Assembly: GCA_004123355.1 (NCBI GenBank)
Contig: SCHM01000001.1
Location: forward strand, 12,472,193 to 12,536,192
DNA: 64,000 nucleotides
Direction of reading: 5' to 3'
DNA from: Amphirosellinia nigrospora
Taxonomy: Eukaryota > Ascomycota > Sordariomycetes > Xylariales > Xylariaceae
This document shows positions 13,337 through 24,633 of this stretch, one piece after another. Position numbers and translations under genes: made by a program. Positions within the stretch are counted from its first letter, which is position 1. The number at the start of each line of letters is the position of its first letter. Under the pieces are notes generated by a model. That model did not search any database and was not told where the DNA came from. It saw only the letters and a list, made by a program, of their open reading frames with translations.

Positions 13337-13955
13337 AATTATGAATGAAGTACAACTCTCTTGGAAGAAATTTTGCCCAACCACCCAGCTAGCTAGCCTG
13401 GCTCAAGTTTTTAGGATGCAACGAGGTCATGACAGTAATATATATTATTCGCACAAACTTTTACCCACACAACATCAGTATATATTTTGGTCGGGGAGAC
13501 TTAAGACATTTATAGGCGGTTTTTTTCTTATGATATGGTTTCTTTTGTTTATGACGCACCCTCATTAATCCATCCCAACCCATCTGCACCTATCGACTTT
13601 TTTGGTTTTCATGTCACTTAGATTATACCCAGAACAACGTCTGCGCGACGCTGTCCGAAGAGAATAGAGCGGATTGACACGGTGTAGAATGAAAAAGCTT
13701 ATGGCTCAGACTAGACACTCGTTCGTGAAGTGGCTTACAAGTGAGTGGTCTTGGTGAGATAGGTGTTTGATATGTGCAGTATTTGCTTAGCTTTTAGTTT
13801 AAGAGCGCGCGCTGGTAAGGTTAGTAGCCAATGCTCATCTATAATTATTTATTATATATTCATCTTTACCCCGTTATCACTATTATGGGTTCCTGTTCTG
13901 AAACTTGAGGCTCTGGTAAGAAATGAACGTACAGTAATATTTCATAAACTCAAGC
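13337..13955. other. Intergenic, 3' side of kinesin
   Basis: An AT-rich, T-run-containing trailer follows the kinesin stop. I see no credible coding frame or RNA gene. Confidence 0.5.
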
Positions 13956-14300
13956 TTAACTAAAGGTCTTCAGGGCTTGAGTTGAGAGCTGTGTGACAAC
14001 AGCTTTCTTCCACTCAGTGTGAATATAACTCCGACCAATGATTCTTTCTGGGCCATCCAACGCCGAACCTTGCGTTGGAAGTGCCTCTGTGGACCTCCCG
14101 ACCTTTTCTAATGCTAATCCGAAGTCGTTCATGGGCCGTAATGTGTCCAAGTGCTCCGGGCCAAGCACCTGAAGTCAGCCTTCGCCCGTCTCTATTGCCG
14201 AAGAGATGTACCCGACGAGCTCTGGGTCCTTGACTCTTATTATGCATCTCTTCAAATCTCTCCAGCTAATCATGTAACTCTGGGTAGGTCCCGCAGAGAC
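13956..14300 (-). pseudogene. Relic of a TPR-repeat (NB-ARC/TPR type) gene
   Basis: The minus strand encodes one recognisable kinesin-light-chain-like TPR unit. It begins LGPEHLDTLRPMNDFGLALE and continues KVGRSTEALPTQGSALDGPE. This is the standard fungal repeat seen in long tandem arrays at the C-terminus of NACHT or NB-ARC STAND proteins. Part of a preceding unit is visible in another frame. Only about one and a half units remain, with no nucleotide-binding domain nearby, so this is a fragment. The flanking DNA holds no start or intron set that would make a full gene. It suggests a past copy of an expanded TPR/STAND gene family, lost or truncated here. Confidence 0.65.
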
Positions 14301-14623
14301 CGCCTATGGACAGTCACTGGTGACTAGGTACGAATCAATGTCCGGGGAATCTCGATATACTAACTAAGAAGGTTAAGAAAGTAAAGAAAGCTTAAATTGA
14401 TAGTTGAGTGAAGGAGTGACTGGTTACATAAGAGATGCTTCCGACTATTATATGAATTAATTCTTATGCGGCTTACCAAAATCCTTATATCCCACATTCT
14501 CGCTGGTCCTGACAACGGGTCAGCTCGGTTCGTAACACTGAGTAGTCTTTAAACAAGAAAACAATCGTATCTTTCCCTCCCCCCCCCCTTTTTTTATTCA
14601 ATTGGAACTTAATCCCCATTCGC
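14301..14623. other. Short intergenic with C10/T7 tract
   Basis: A homopolymer tract of about ten C followed by seven T lies near 14578-14596, just beyond the 3' end of the minus-strand oxidase gene. Nothing else was recognised. Confidence 0.5.
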
Positions 14624-16002
14624 TCACTTTGAAGGATATAGCACGTAGTTTGCTGCCTCCGCCGTCATGCCCTTCTGGACCATCATATCAACCAAATGCA
14701 CAACAGACCTTGAAGTACCAACTCCAAGAGTCCAACCAGAACCGCCATGTCCATAGTTATGGATTAGAATTTCCTCGGTATTCGTATCGGCCCTAACCTT
14801 CACGTTCTTCTTGGTAAAAGGCCTGAGCCCCTGGGCTAGGGGATACCACGGAACAGTTTTCGCTTCGGCCAGACCCGGAAGAAAGTGGCGAGCTCTCTCC
14901 CACATGATCTCCACATCGGGGTGTCCTTCCCGAGTCCCAGGGTGTCATTCTCAGGCTGGACGATGGAGCCGACAATGAGGGTCTCGTCGTTTCGTGGCAC
15001 CAAGAAGACGACTTGGGTGGGCTGGTAGTCCTCGCCCTTTTGCGCTGGTACGAGATAGGCCTGAGTGAGTGCCTCGAAATGGTCCGCGTTGTTGTTCCAG
15101 ATCCGCTTGATGGCACCGCGGACGGGGTAGACGTCCAAGTCATCGGCAATCGTACGAGCCCCTAAGCCCGTGGCATTGACCATAGCATCGGCGTGGTATT
15201 GCTCCAGGAGATGTCTGACTACCCCTGGCTCTCCGAGCGGTTTGGTAATCTCTTTGGTTTCCATCAGTGCGCCCTTGTTCCTGACGATGGCCATCAGGTA
15301 CACCATCGCCTTGTCGGTGTTCACAATGGGGGCATCGTGGGTGTAGCCACCCTTCAGAGAGCGCCTCCATTCTTCAACCATACCCAGGTCGTCAAAGACC
15401 TGGCTTAGACCACGGCCGTGGAGCTCTGTTAGGTTGTCCATTCGTTGCTCTCCGACAGCAGCGTGAATTGCTTGAAGCTTATCCTTCTCCTCCTTGTTGA
15501 ACTCATTTTCACTGTCCAACTGCTGGTAGAACAGTTGGGTAAGCTTCGTCATCGAGATACCGAATTCAGTTCTCAGGCGCCCGTCTAGCATGGTGTACAG
15601 CTTTTTGTAGAATTCGTAGCCTTGGAGCGCCCACTCGCGGTAGTGGTCAATATTTGCCCAGCCAGGTCCAGGCGCTTCAATCTCCGTGAGACCGCAGCCG
15701 CCAGGCGGGAATTCCCAGAGTGCACCGGCGATTTGGGAAGTGATCCGTGAATGCTGGAAGTCGGTAGTCCATGCCCATTCCTTTGACAGGATGGTGACGC
15801 GATATCCCTTGTCGAGCAACATCCAAGCCGTCATCAAGCTGCTCACGCCGCCGCCAATGATAAGAATCCGTTTGGCACTAGAATCCGAAGGCGGCGGTAT
15901 CAAGGGCTGAGGAGAAGCGGTAAGCGTTATTTCAGGGTACCTACTCCCCTGCTTCTTGAGAAAGATTTCTCTGTCTCGAGGCTCTTCCCTCAGACGCGAC
16001 AT
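14624..16002 (-). CDS. FAD-dependent D-amino-acid oxidase family protein
   Basis: Flavoprotein of the DAO superfamily, expected to oxidise an amine or D-amino acid with release of peroxide. A 45-residue N-terminal extension precedes the dinucleotide-binding fold RILIIGGGVSSLMTAW. Other DAO hallmarks are the FPPGG/WAL segment, the NATGLGARTIADDLDVYPVR motif near residue 280, and the C-terminal signature HNYGHGGSGWTL that contacts flavin and substrate. Total is about 459 residues, somewhat longer than typical DAO (340-390). No C-terminal SKL-type peroxisomal signal is obvious: the protein ends in YPSK. A single missing base near 14930 moves the last 96 residues to another frame, but both sides are well conserved. 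Substrate cannot be fixed. It is a single-exon gene, transcribed toward the TPR relic. Confidence 0.85.
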
Positions 16003-17123
16003 TTTGAGCAGTGAGTGATTAATCGGAAAAGAAACTTTCCAAATGATTTCTTCGTCAGATTACAGATTGATGCACTGATAATATCTCGTGTGTTAGAGAA
16101 GAGGTCTGGACTTCAAGCTTGTAAATTATCACATATTTGCGGCGAGAACAAGGGTTTTTATAGAAAGAAATATTAAAAATATCTAGGCATAGTCCGTTAC
16201 ATGTTCGCATCGTCATATAACCTCGTCTGAGATTTCGTCACATTTTCTGTCCTTGGTAACGAGTGTCACCGGCGAACCAGAAATCTGTACACCGTTACGG
16301 CTCAACATCACACATTGTCAGATGTAGTAGTTTGCGATCTAATTACCTAAGCTAGGGCTGTGTAAATGGTGTAGTATATTGTGGTATGTGTTATCTTTAA
16401 TAGAGCTACATGGATCTCAGTACATTTGTACAACTATAATGTCGCCTCATACCACCAAACGGTCTCATCTCCCGGAAACAACTTCATCTGTCTCTCATTT
16501 TTTGATTTGACAAGAGATTATTGCAAGATCAGATTGATCTATGTCATTTATTAGTCGGGCCTTTACTACCTCTCCGCATCTGTAATGCGAGTTCGCAGAT
16601 ACCCATACGGGGCAGGTAGCTCAGAGGGACATTAGAGGAACTACCAAAACGATAACATTGCCAAAAACAGATCCCGATTCGCTACCTAAGCAGAGTCAGG
16701 TCTTAAACAGTGAAAACGTCGCGACGTATGCATATCGAAATAACCGTGTAAGCGCCGAGCTGCCAACGTCGAGGGCATTTGCGACCCGAGAACTTATGGA
16801 CGAGGGCAAGAGCCTGGTGATGTCCGAAGCTCGTGAAGCCTCTTTGATCAATCGATTAATGGTGTTCAACGTTATAGAAGTAGCTATTCTAAGCTACCTA
16901 AACTTCCTTAGGGTATTAGACAACTCCGTATCAATTCCTTTTAGGACTCCCGTGCTTTGTACGTTCTCTGGGGGGAATTTGTTAGGGTGCGCCGCAGGTT
17001 TGTTAAGGCGTACGCTCCAAGCGTTGTATACGCAAGTTTAGGTGTACGTAATAGTTACCGATTTGTCGTATAGGCTTAGATATCGGGAGGTAGTTTAACC
17101 ACTTGTCTAGGTAAAAAAGAAAT
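16003..17123. other. Intergenic between oxidase and tRNA
   Basis: AT-rich promoter-side DNA of the oxidase gene. A 127-codon plus-strand frame at 16658-17041 has no recognisable domain and I do not annotate it. Confidence 0.5.
17113..17118 (-). terminator. Pol III T6 terminator of tRNA-Trp
   Basis: Six A residues on the plus strand form a T6 run on the minus strand, five bases past the tRNA 3' end. This is the expected RNA polymerase III stop. Confidence 0.8.
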
Positions 17124-17195
17124 TGAAGCTGACCCGATTTGAACGGATAACCTTTGGGTCTGGAATCCAACGCGCTACCGTTGCGCCACAGCTCC
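17124..17195 (-). tRNA. tRNA-Trp (CCA)
   Basis: A 72-base cloverleaf can be drawn by hand. The acceptor stem GGAGCTG pairs with CAGCTTC through one G-T wobble. The D arm is GCGC/GCGC around AACGGTA. The anticodon stem is TTGGA/CCCAA around loop TTCCAGA. The variable loop is AGGTT. The T arm is ATCCG/CGGGT around TTCAAAT. The discriminator is A. U33 is followed by CCA, so the amino acid is tryptophan. There is no intron. The only blemish is an A-C apposition at 31:39. A T6 terminator follows. The A-box (TGGCGCAACGG) and B-box (GTTCAAATC) fit Pol III promoters. Confidence 0.88.
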
Positions 17196-17700
17196 ATCCG
17201 TGAAGCCTGTTGAGGTGGGACAGGATATATAATTCTTGAATCGAATTACGTCGTCCTCTAACTGAGACAATCACAGCATGGAGGTCACTACTAACTAGAT
17301 CTCATCATGGGGCAGATCATCCGGTTATTTGGCCGTATGGTCGGGTTTATACCGGTCCATGTGTCACCCGCGTAAGATCATGCCAGCCAGTACATCGTGT
17401 GATATGATTCAGATTAGTGTATCGCCGCATACTGAAGATCATCATCTCGGGGCATTACAATATGTTCGACCTCCACATCACACCTCCTCATATGTTTCGT
17501 GCTTAGGAGACAAGGTCGCGAATGTAGCCAAACATAGCCGTACGAGCGGCTTCGAGTTGCTCAGGACGAGGGTATTATGGTCACATACCACATTGGCTAC
17601 AGCCCACAAGGCCCCTCCGGAAGTCGTAGACAGTCCGGTCGCCGAAGCGAATTCTGGCCGTGAGAGTATCACGGTATCTTCGTGGAGTCAAATAACTTGT
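17196..17700. other. Upstream flank of tRNA
   Basis: A 125-codon plus-strand frame (17329-17706) runs through here, but it shows no domain or codon bias that I would trust. No other feature was seen. Confidence 0.45.
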
Positions 17701-18060
17701 GTTTAGCTACGCAGCAACTTATCCCAATCTTTTATACTTGCCAAAATTTTCCCACTTTGTTAATTTAGCATCTTAAGTAGTAAACGTAGCTAATATATAT
17801 TTAAGTGGCTTTACAACCTAATTGATTAAGTATAAGCAATAAAATAGCGTCCTAGATTACTTTGTTTTGCTAATATTAGTCTAGTTGCACTGTTAAACCA
17901 GCGTTCTGTTTCTGCCGTAGAAAAGGAAATACTAAGAAAGTTAACTGCTATGTAAAATAGCTTAAGATATTTTCTCGTCTTATATCCCCCTACTAAGAAA
18001 TAGGCTTTGCTAAGCACTCATACAACTTTTCTTGGGCTATAAAGGCGACTTTTTAAATGT
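17701..18060 (-). mobile_element. hAT transposase C-terminal relic
   Basis: The AT-rich block encodes on the minus strand (17826-18017) a segment matching the hAT dimerisation domain. YKTRKYLKLFYIAVNFLSI corresponds to the W-x(n)-YPxLxxxAxDFLSIP part. AETERWFNSATRLI corresponds to the S/A-x-E-x-ER-x-FS/N motif. About 60 residues survive; the catalytic part is absent. The local composition is much more AT-rich than the flanks, as expected for an old copy or for one hit by C-to-T mutation (RIP). I found no convincing terminal inverted repeats or 8-base target duplication. A ten-base imperfect inverted repeat (AAAGGCGACT with AGTTGCCTTT) lies beside it at about 18040-18076. Class II, ordinary DNA transposon, inactive fragment. 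Confidence 0.65.
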
Positions 18061-19301
18061 TGGAGTTGCCTTTAGTTCTGTCAGATTTAAGCCAATACTG
18101 GTACAATTATTATGCCATAGCTACGAGATATAGCAAAACCACCCGCTCCTCTCTCAAACCTGGTCGATCCAGACATACACCTCTGAGCTACTATCACTGC
18201 GGGTGCCAAATTCTCACATGTCTAGAGGTGCCCTCAGAACTCCCAGAGGTTCTCTTATATTACAGACGACAGGTCATTGATGATAAGCACCCGGCTAACG
18301 AGCTTGGGTACCCAGTTGTACGAAAGCGCATGGTATGGGGGGCACTCCTGTCTGTCGGTGTGCTCAAGAGAGCAACGGAAGGTCTTGCACTCACTCGGGT
18401 TGACGTGAAATTACTCCATTGTGAGATTGAGCCGGGTGTGTTTGAATGATTGGGCAGGTTCGTGAGCTATGATAAATCATTACCGCCGCGGGTTGATATT
18501 GACTTCAGTGTATTTCTGGTGAGCTCTTCGTCTCGGTTCGAGGAGAAAACACTTGAGTTTCCTATACCAGGTGTTTTCTATAATTGATGCCAAGCTCCAA
18601 CCCTACCTCAACACAGCCTTACCATGGGATACCTAAGAGGCAGATAATAGTGAGGTAGCAATGCCCACCTTGTAGCCCAACTTACGCCGCGATTTTCGGG
18701 AAAGGAGGCAAGGAATGCCGGAGGCCTTCTACCTTACAGACTTCCTCGGCTTTTCCCATGTACCTCCGCTCCGTGCCCGCCTACTCATCAGTTTGCCCCC
18801 GATCGCTCGCCCGGGGTAGACCGGGAATCAGGCAAGTTTCTAATCTGTGTTACCTTACTTACAATTCTGCATTCACGTACACTATGGAAAATGAATGGGT
18901 GCTAAGGTGTTTGTAGGCATGTGTAACCTAGTATAAGGGGTTGAAACGCGTTGTGAACGGCCGCTCATCATCGCAAAGCAGAAGTGAATACAAACAACTA
19001 TCGTTGATGAGTCAACGAGTGTTGCACAAGTATCACTCCAAGTGCCACAAAGCTTCGGTGCTTCTGATATAATAGGCTGATAGGATTCATCCCTTAGCGC
19101 TAACTGCACCAATCATATATCATACGATGAAGAGTGAACAGCCATTAAAAGGGATATAAACCTCTTCACTTAACAACAATAGTCTTCGTCTATTCTATCA
19201 TCGATTCCCGTCCGAGACCTTCGCAACGAGCGAACGAATGAGCGCTGATTCGATTCTTCCCAAATCACGTCGGGGTACCACTCTATTAGAGACAACTTAC
19301 C
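18061..19301. other. Intergenic upstream of F-box gene
   Basis: Contains a 130-codon frame at 18057-18449 without recognisable domain, then promoter-like DNA. A TATAA-like element (GGGATATAAACC) at about 19150 lies 150 bases before the F-box gene start. No other feature. Confidence 0.5.
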
Positions 19302-20972
19302 ATGGCTTCAAGCCCGTCTAACCGTCAAATGATGACACAGAAATCCACGTGTCTCACCGGCTTGCCTAACGAGATGCTCATCCGCATACTTGACCAACTC
19401 CACGTGACAGATATATTCCGAGTTGTCATGCTGAATCGACATTTCCACTGCCTATTATTCGACTACTGGTTCGACCGCCAGTACATATGGTATCTACGAG
19501 GTCTTCTGCGAAAGGAGCGAAGAACCAGGCGGGCAAGGCGAGCTCGGATTCAGGCCAAGCGAACTGGCCAGACCCTCGACACCTCGAAGAAAATCCCCGA
19601 GTTTCGATCTAAGATTTGTTGGAGCCTATTTAGATATGCGCATCGAGCTGACTCTCCGTCCATCATGGATTATATCACGGCTCGTATGAAAGAGATAGAC
19701 TTCAACCAGTACGATCCGCAAACACACTTCCCGTTTATAACCCACGACTAACGTATCCTAGACCTTTGCTCCCCCGCGCGGAAACTAGTCAGACGATGGG
19801 GAATGGCTATGTTCAATTCGCCTTTTTGAAGATGCACCGAGAGTGGTAGCTTGGTTCCAGGAGTCTGGAGTTGAGAAGGTCAATGGGTTGCGTACCCCTC
19901 TGCCTTTTCCGTTACTTCCGTCCTTCTGCCTGACGTTATCCACAGGTCACGCAGACGACCAGGAGGAACTGGACTCACTGCTTAGAATGGCTTGCCTTTA
20001 CATGTTGCCACGGACTATCGAATCTATGTTGAAACTAGGGGCCAACCCAACGCTTATAACGACGACGGGCTGAACGCGCTTCATTGCCTGGTTTTATGGA
20101 ATGAGGTCCCCTACAAAACTCTCTATGAGCGGGGTGTCGGGAGGGGTTTAAAACGCCGGTCATGGGATCCAAACGTTTGGCTTGAAGATGCTATACCAGC
20201 TCTCGTTGCGCATGGTGTAGAAATTGATTCAACTACTCGATGTCCCTCGACATGCTCAAAGCCATCTGAGTGCAGCCACAGGAGAGAAACTGCATTTCAT
20301 ATCGCATCCAGGAACGAACGGATATGCACTATCCTTGACTTGAAGATCAATGGAGCAGATCCCTGCGTGCCCGATAGGTTTGGGCGTACGGCAATGTACG
20401 GTGCAGTGGAGCACAAGCAGAATCACTGGCCTATAATCGCATTAATCTGCAATGATAAGAATCCTATTGCCTACTTGCCTACGAGGTCTACCGCACTCCA
20501 TATCGCATGCCGCTTTGGGCACTTTTCGATCGTTCGCGAGCTTCTGGTATGCGAGACCCCTCCTAATGTTGTCGACTCCCAGGGGCTTACTCCCCTTCAC
20601 GAAGCTCTCCAGAACGTAGAGCTCGAGAGGAAAGACATAATGAGTACATTGCTGTACCTGAGGAAATACCAGGCCGATCCGGATCCTCGGACTACGGCTG
20701 CTATAACTATACGGGAGCTGGTGGAGTCACATCCTCTGAAAGCGGTGCGTGGAATGTTCGGGCTACGCAGACGAGAACGCGCAGGTCCTGCAGGCTCAAG
20801 CGAGGCTGGAGAACCATCCCCTGGGTATGAGACGGTACTCGAGTGGAAAGCAGACCTGGCACCGGAAGTACGCCAGTATACTGATACAGAGGATCTTAGA
20901 AAGTCCAGCAAGTTGATACCAATTTTGGACATCAAAGTCGATAAGACAAAAACCAGAAAAAGCGAGGTTTGA
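19302..20972 (+). CDS. F-box and ankyrin-repeat protein
   Basis: The start ATG at 19302 sits in a good context (ACCATGGC). Residues 15-60 form an F-box (LTGLPNEMLIRILDQL, then LNRHFH), which would dock on Skp1 of an SCF ubiquitin ligase. A basic stretch (RKERRTRRARRARIQAKR) follows. From about 19970 the protein carries ankyrin units: NDDGLNALHCLV, RRETAFHIASRN, RFGRTAMYGAVE, RSTALHIACRFGH and SQGLTPLHEALQ. These probably bind the client. The C-terminus is charged with no known domain. The frame changes near 20052, where a run of three A reads as two (GANPNAYNDDG is restored). Another break, or an intron, lies between 19745 and 19930, where conservation is weak. F-box/ANK proteins are numerous and fast-evolving in fungi, and the target is unknown. 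Confidence 0.78.
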
Positions 20973-22583
20973 AGCTAGCGGGCTTAGATTGGAAACCCAG
21001 GATGCGAAGATGCTATAGAACAAATAGATCTCTAAAGCCAAAAACCTTGAGATAAATCCACGAGATGGAAATGATAATAAACGATGAATTGCCAAAGGTC
21101 CGCTGCGCAACATCCAACTCCGCAAATATGTAACTCGTTAAGAAACTGACAGTAAGCTGCCAAAAACCGACGTCACCGCAAAATAAGGTTAACATACCTG
21201 CTTGCTTGCTTGACATGGGCCTCCTGTCTAATCTGACAAACCTTGTGCACAAGGGAGGATTAAGCGAAAGGCAGAGGTCGATTTAAACCCCGGCGACCCC
21301 AGCCGTTCTTCCATGCACGTGTTACTGTGTAGATGGTGGCTCTCGGCTTCGTGCGTAGTCAAGATCTTTATACTCTGTCGAATGAAAGAGGCAGCTGAGT
21401 CTTGGGTAGTAGGGCCTCTGTGCAATACTACCATGTATTTACAGTAAATGCATAGGAGAGTAATGTGTAGTGAGCGTTGTCCACATGGAGTCTCGGGCTG
21501 AGTCCGAGCCGCTACATGAGAAACGTGGTGGTGTAGTGTAATGCTTGATGTCTTGGCATCCAGGCTTCTTGAACGTTCTAGGCAACATATTTGTTGCTCT
21601 CCCGTAGACTAATAACGTTAGGGAAAACAAAACTTCCTAAAATTTTCAGCGGATATGCGCTTGTTGTCAAGATTCATTTACCAGGGCTGTTTAGCAATGT
21701 GCCGTGAAATATAAGGATTCCCCCCGGACTTTGCCTTCAGCTGAGACAAGCTTGGGCGTGCTAAGCGTCGGATTTAACTGTTGGCGGCTTATAAGGTAGT
21801 GGAGTTTATGGAGAAATAAGCTTGCCAAGCGGCTATAAGCTTGCCAAGGGCATTCCTTAACAAGGGTTCGCTATTTATATCGCTTACTCTTAGTGAACCT
21901 CATTTACTTAGTGCAGACGCTGTTGCTCTTTTGTACTAGGCGGCTCAACTACACTAGCTGGATAGTATGAATGTGAGGTGAGACGGCTTCTACGAGTGCG
22001 TGTAAAATCATATCTTCTTGCGTCTTCTTTGGTATCTATACCGAGATTCTTTCATGAGTTCTCGAACACTAATGCTCCTAAATCCTTTTCCGAAGTGTTA
22101 AATGTGGTAGCGAGTCCGCCCGCTGGCCGGGGTTACCGGTTCGTCCCACACCAGCGCCGATCTCATTCCGCCACTTCAACAAAGCACTGAATGGATCTGG
22201 ACTACAGGCACAATTTAAGGAGAAGCTTGGCATATTCCGAACAGTAATCGCCAATACAACCTAGCCCAGGCGGTAGTGTAGGTATGTCAAATATGTAGAA
22301 CACTCCCGCGAACTAACCACTTCTGTTGGGATAGATCTACAGTTTTGGGATAGTGATATTTTTCTACGTCTGTCTTGGTGCTTATGCGGTAGTTAGTGAA
22401 ATGGCGGTTTAATAAATAACCATGTCATAAAAATACTCCGTGTATATATACGGCTGTCTGCCTCTTCGGCCCCCTTCACCAACTCGCATAGAAGATTTAC
22501 TCTCCTTGAATTCTACGGTATCCCATATAATTCCAAGCGTCTCGTTCTTTGTTTACTTCGATTCAAACAATCGCTCATTCAAA
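20973..22583. other. Intergenic, about 1.6 kb
   Basis: No supported gene. A short direct repeat (AAGCTTGCCAAG, twice, 21 bases apart, near 21830-21857) is present. The last 150 bases look like the promoter and leader of the secreted-protein gene, with a TATATATA element at 22441. Confidence 0.5.
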
Positions 22584-23115
22584 ATGCGTGCCTCACTCTC
22601 TGCTGTCTTCGCCGTTGGCGCCGCCGCCGCCGCCTCTTCTGGTGTTGCCGACCTCGGCAGCTGGAAGCTCATGTCGATTGCTACCGGTTGCAAGTTCGGC
22701 CGCTGCTTCACCAGCTACGTCGTCTCCGGCGAGGAGGCCGTCGTCAACGGCGTGACCTACCCTGCTTTCGCCGCCCGCGTAAGTTGAATTCTCGAACAAA
22801 ATAGATTAGATCATGGTGGGATGCATGGGATAAGCCTTAACAGGAATAGCCCTACTCAAAGGTCTTCCTGTTGTGCTATCAAAAGATCCGATCAATATCT
22901 CTAATTAACATATCACTAACACATCTTTTCAGTGCAAGACTCTGGGCAGCTGCGTCAACGCCGTCGAGGGCTCCACGATCGCTTCCAAAGCTGATGCCCT
23001 GACCGGCAAGATCACCATCACCCAGACCGTTGGCAAGGCCGTCCGCACCGCCACCGCTGACTGGGATGAGTCCACCGAGGTCTACATCGACGTCCCCGTC
23101 GTCTCCACCTCTTAA
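22584..23115 (+). CDS. Small secreted cysteine-containing protein
   Basis: Two exons, 22584-22778 and 22933-23115, joined at a phase-0 GTAAGT/CAG intron, give 125 residues. The first 20 or so residues (MRASLSAVFAVGAAAAASSG) are a clear signal peptide. The mature part has four cysteines in two CX4C-like pairs (GCKFGRCF and CKTLGSC), so two disulfides are possible. It then has a threonine- and valine-rich beta-type C-terminus. I do not recognise the family. Size, signal and cysteines fit a fungal small secreted protein of unknown role. Immediately after the stop, another frame runs KREETAVNKAATTL and ends at 23158. Since KR-EE looks like a Kex2 cleavage context and many genes here have indels, the true protein may extend by this tail. 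Confidence 0.75.
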
Positions 23116-23159
23116 GCGCGAAGAGACCGCCGTCAACAAGGCTGCTACGACTCTGTAAA

Positions 23160-24633
23160 TTTATAATCGAAAAGAGCCATTCTGTGTATATATTGGTGCC
23201 CTAGTCGTTACTTTTGGGGCTGGGAAATTTTACTAGGCATCAGCTTGGGTGCCCGCCCCCCTGCTGAGCTCTTCCACCTACATTATAGCCGACTTCTCTA
23301 CCGTCGCTGTCATAGAATTTTGTCCCTTCTGTGCGTCTGCGTTTTACCCCGAGCTGAATGGGCGCTCGCTGCTTTGTACATACGCGAAGTCAGATCAGAT
23401 ATATATACATCTATCATCACTGAAAGGTTGAGTGATCGCTGAGAATGAGTAAAAATGTGAAACTGTAACCTCGACTTTAAACAACCCTCTACCATGCATT
23501 CAACTGGAACGCTGGAACAGAACTATTTTTACGTCAAAACCATGTAACGAGCATTACCCAAAAGGGTCTGCAAATAACCCATTCTGCCTAACTAGGTAGT
23601 TGCATATAAGCGTCAGCGACTAAGTAAATGCCCGAGTATGTAGTTTACCATTACATGGGAATACGCCTAGCAGCTGGCTTAATAAGGTTGTTTAACGCTA
23701 AATATCTGTAGACACGAGGTCTTGAGCACCACCTAAGCAAATGCAAATATAAGCTGAACAATAAATCCTGATACTGAAACCAAACCAACCCTTCTCATTG
23801 AAATGATTTTAATTTATTATTTTGCCTCCCTGTTCTCACTATCAACCCATTGACTCCGACGAGCCGTAATCTCTAGCCACATGCCGTTATAGCGACTGAG
23901 CTGCGTTGTCCGAGGTGCAGTAAGAAACTCCAAGCAACACTTACCACAATTCGCATATACGTTACATCACTAGTAATCCCATATCGCATGTAAAGTCAGC
24001 TACCACCCTACCTACGCATTCACGATATCGCCACTATTAGGCTACGATTCAAACACATTCTCACATCGTACACGACACTATGTTCAAAACAAAGTGAGCA
24101 GCTGACTGCCCTTCCTCGGCACTAGAGGACATAAACTAGAGGCTAAGTTGAACAACTCTCGAGCAAATCAAACGCGAGGGGATGTTGGAAAACAAAAAAT
24201 ATATATCCAGAGAACGGGATTGATTGATTTCGCGGTAGCCGGCGGATGCTTATGCCCAGCTGGGAGTATCAATATAGGCATATAGCTTTATACGAACATC
24301 GAAAAAGTTTCTAGTTAAATCATTAACCTTGTGAGACCACATTTAATCTGGGCCGTTGGCTTGAAATACTGCTACTAATTCTTGACTGGTCTCCTGGTCC
24401 CATCAGTTCTAGAACAGCCTTCAGGTCAGCACCAGTTGGTTGAGTGGTATCACGTATTATCAATTCTGATAAGAATACATACAGGAGCTTCCTCTGCAAA
24501 CCCCCAACGCAACGCAGTGATGTCGCAGAGCTGAGCATCTTTCAATTAGTTACTTTCTAGACATACTGAAGCATACTGCTCTCATGTATGGATGTGTCTT
24601 CTACATGCAAGCTCTTTAACCTTGACACCTTTA
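23160..24633. other. Intergenic, about 1.5 kb
   Basis: Tail-to-tail region between the secreted-protein gene and Swc4. No frame over 90 codons and no repeat array was seen. The composition is AT-rich with several ATATAT stretches. Confidence 0.5.

Noticed and set aside
16617-16640. TAGCTCAGAGGG, a tRNA A-box look-alike
   Set aside because: No matching B-box or cloverleaf downstream.
16658-17706. Plus frames of about 125 codons around the tRNA
   Set aside because: No domain, no intron signals, chance-length frames, and one overlaps the tRNA flank.
18057-18449. 130-codon plus frame beside the hAT relic
   Set aside because: No recognisable domain, and it begins in the element's AT-rich edge.
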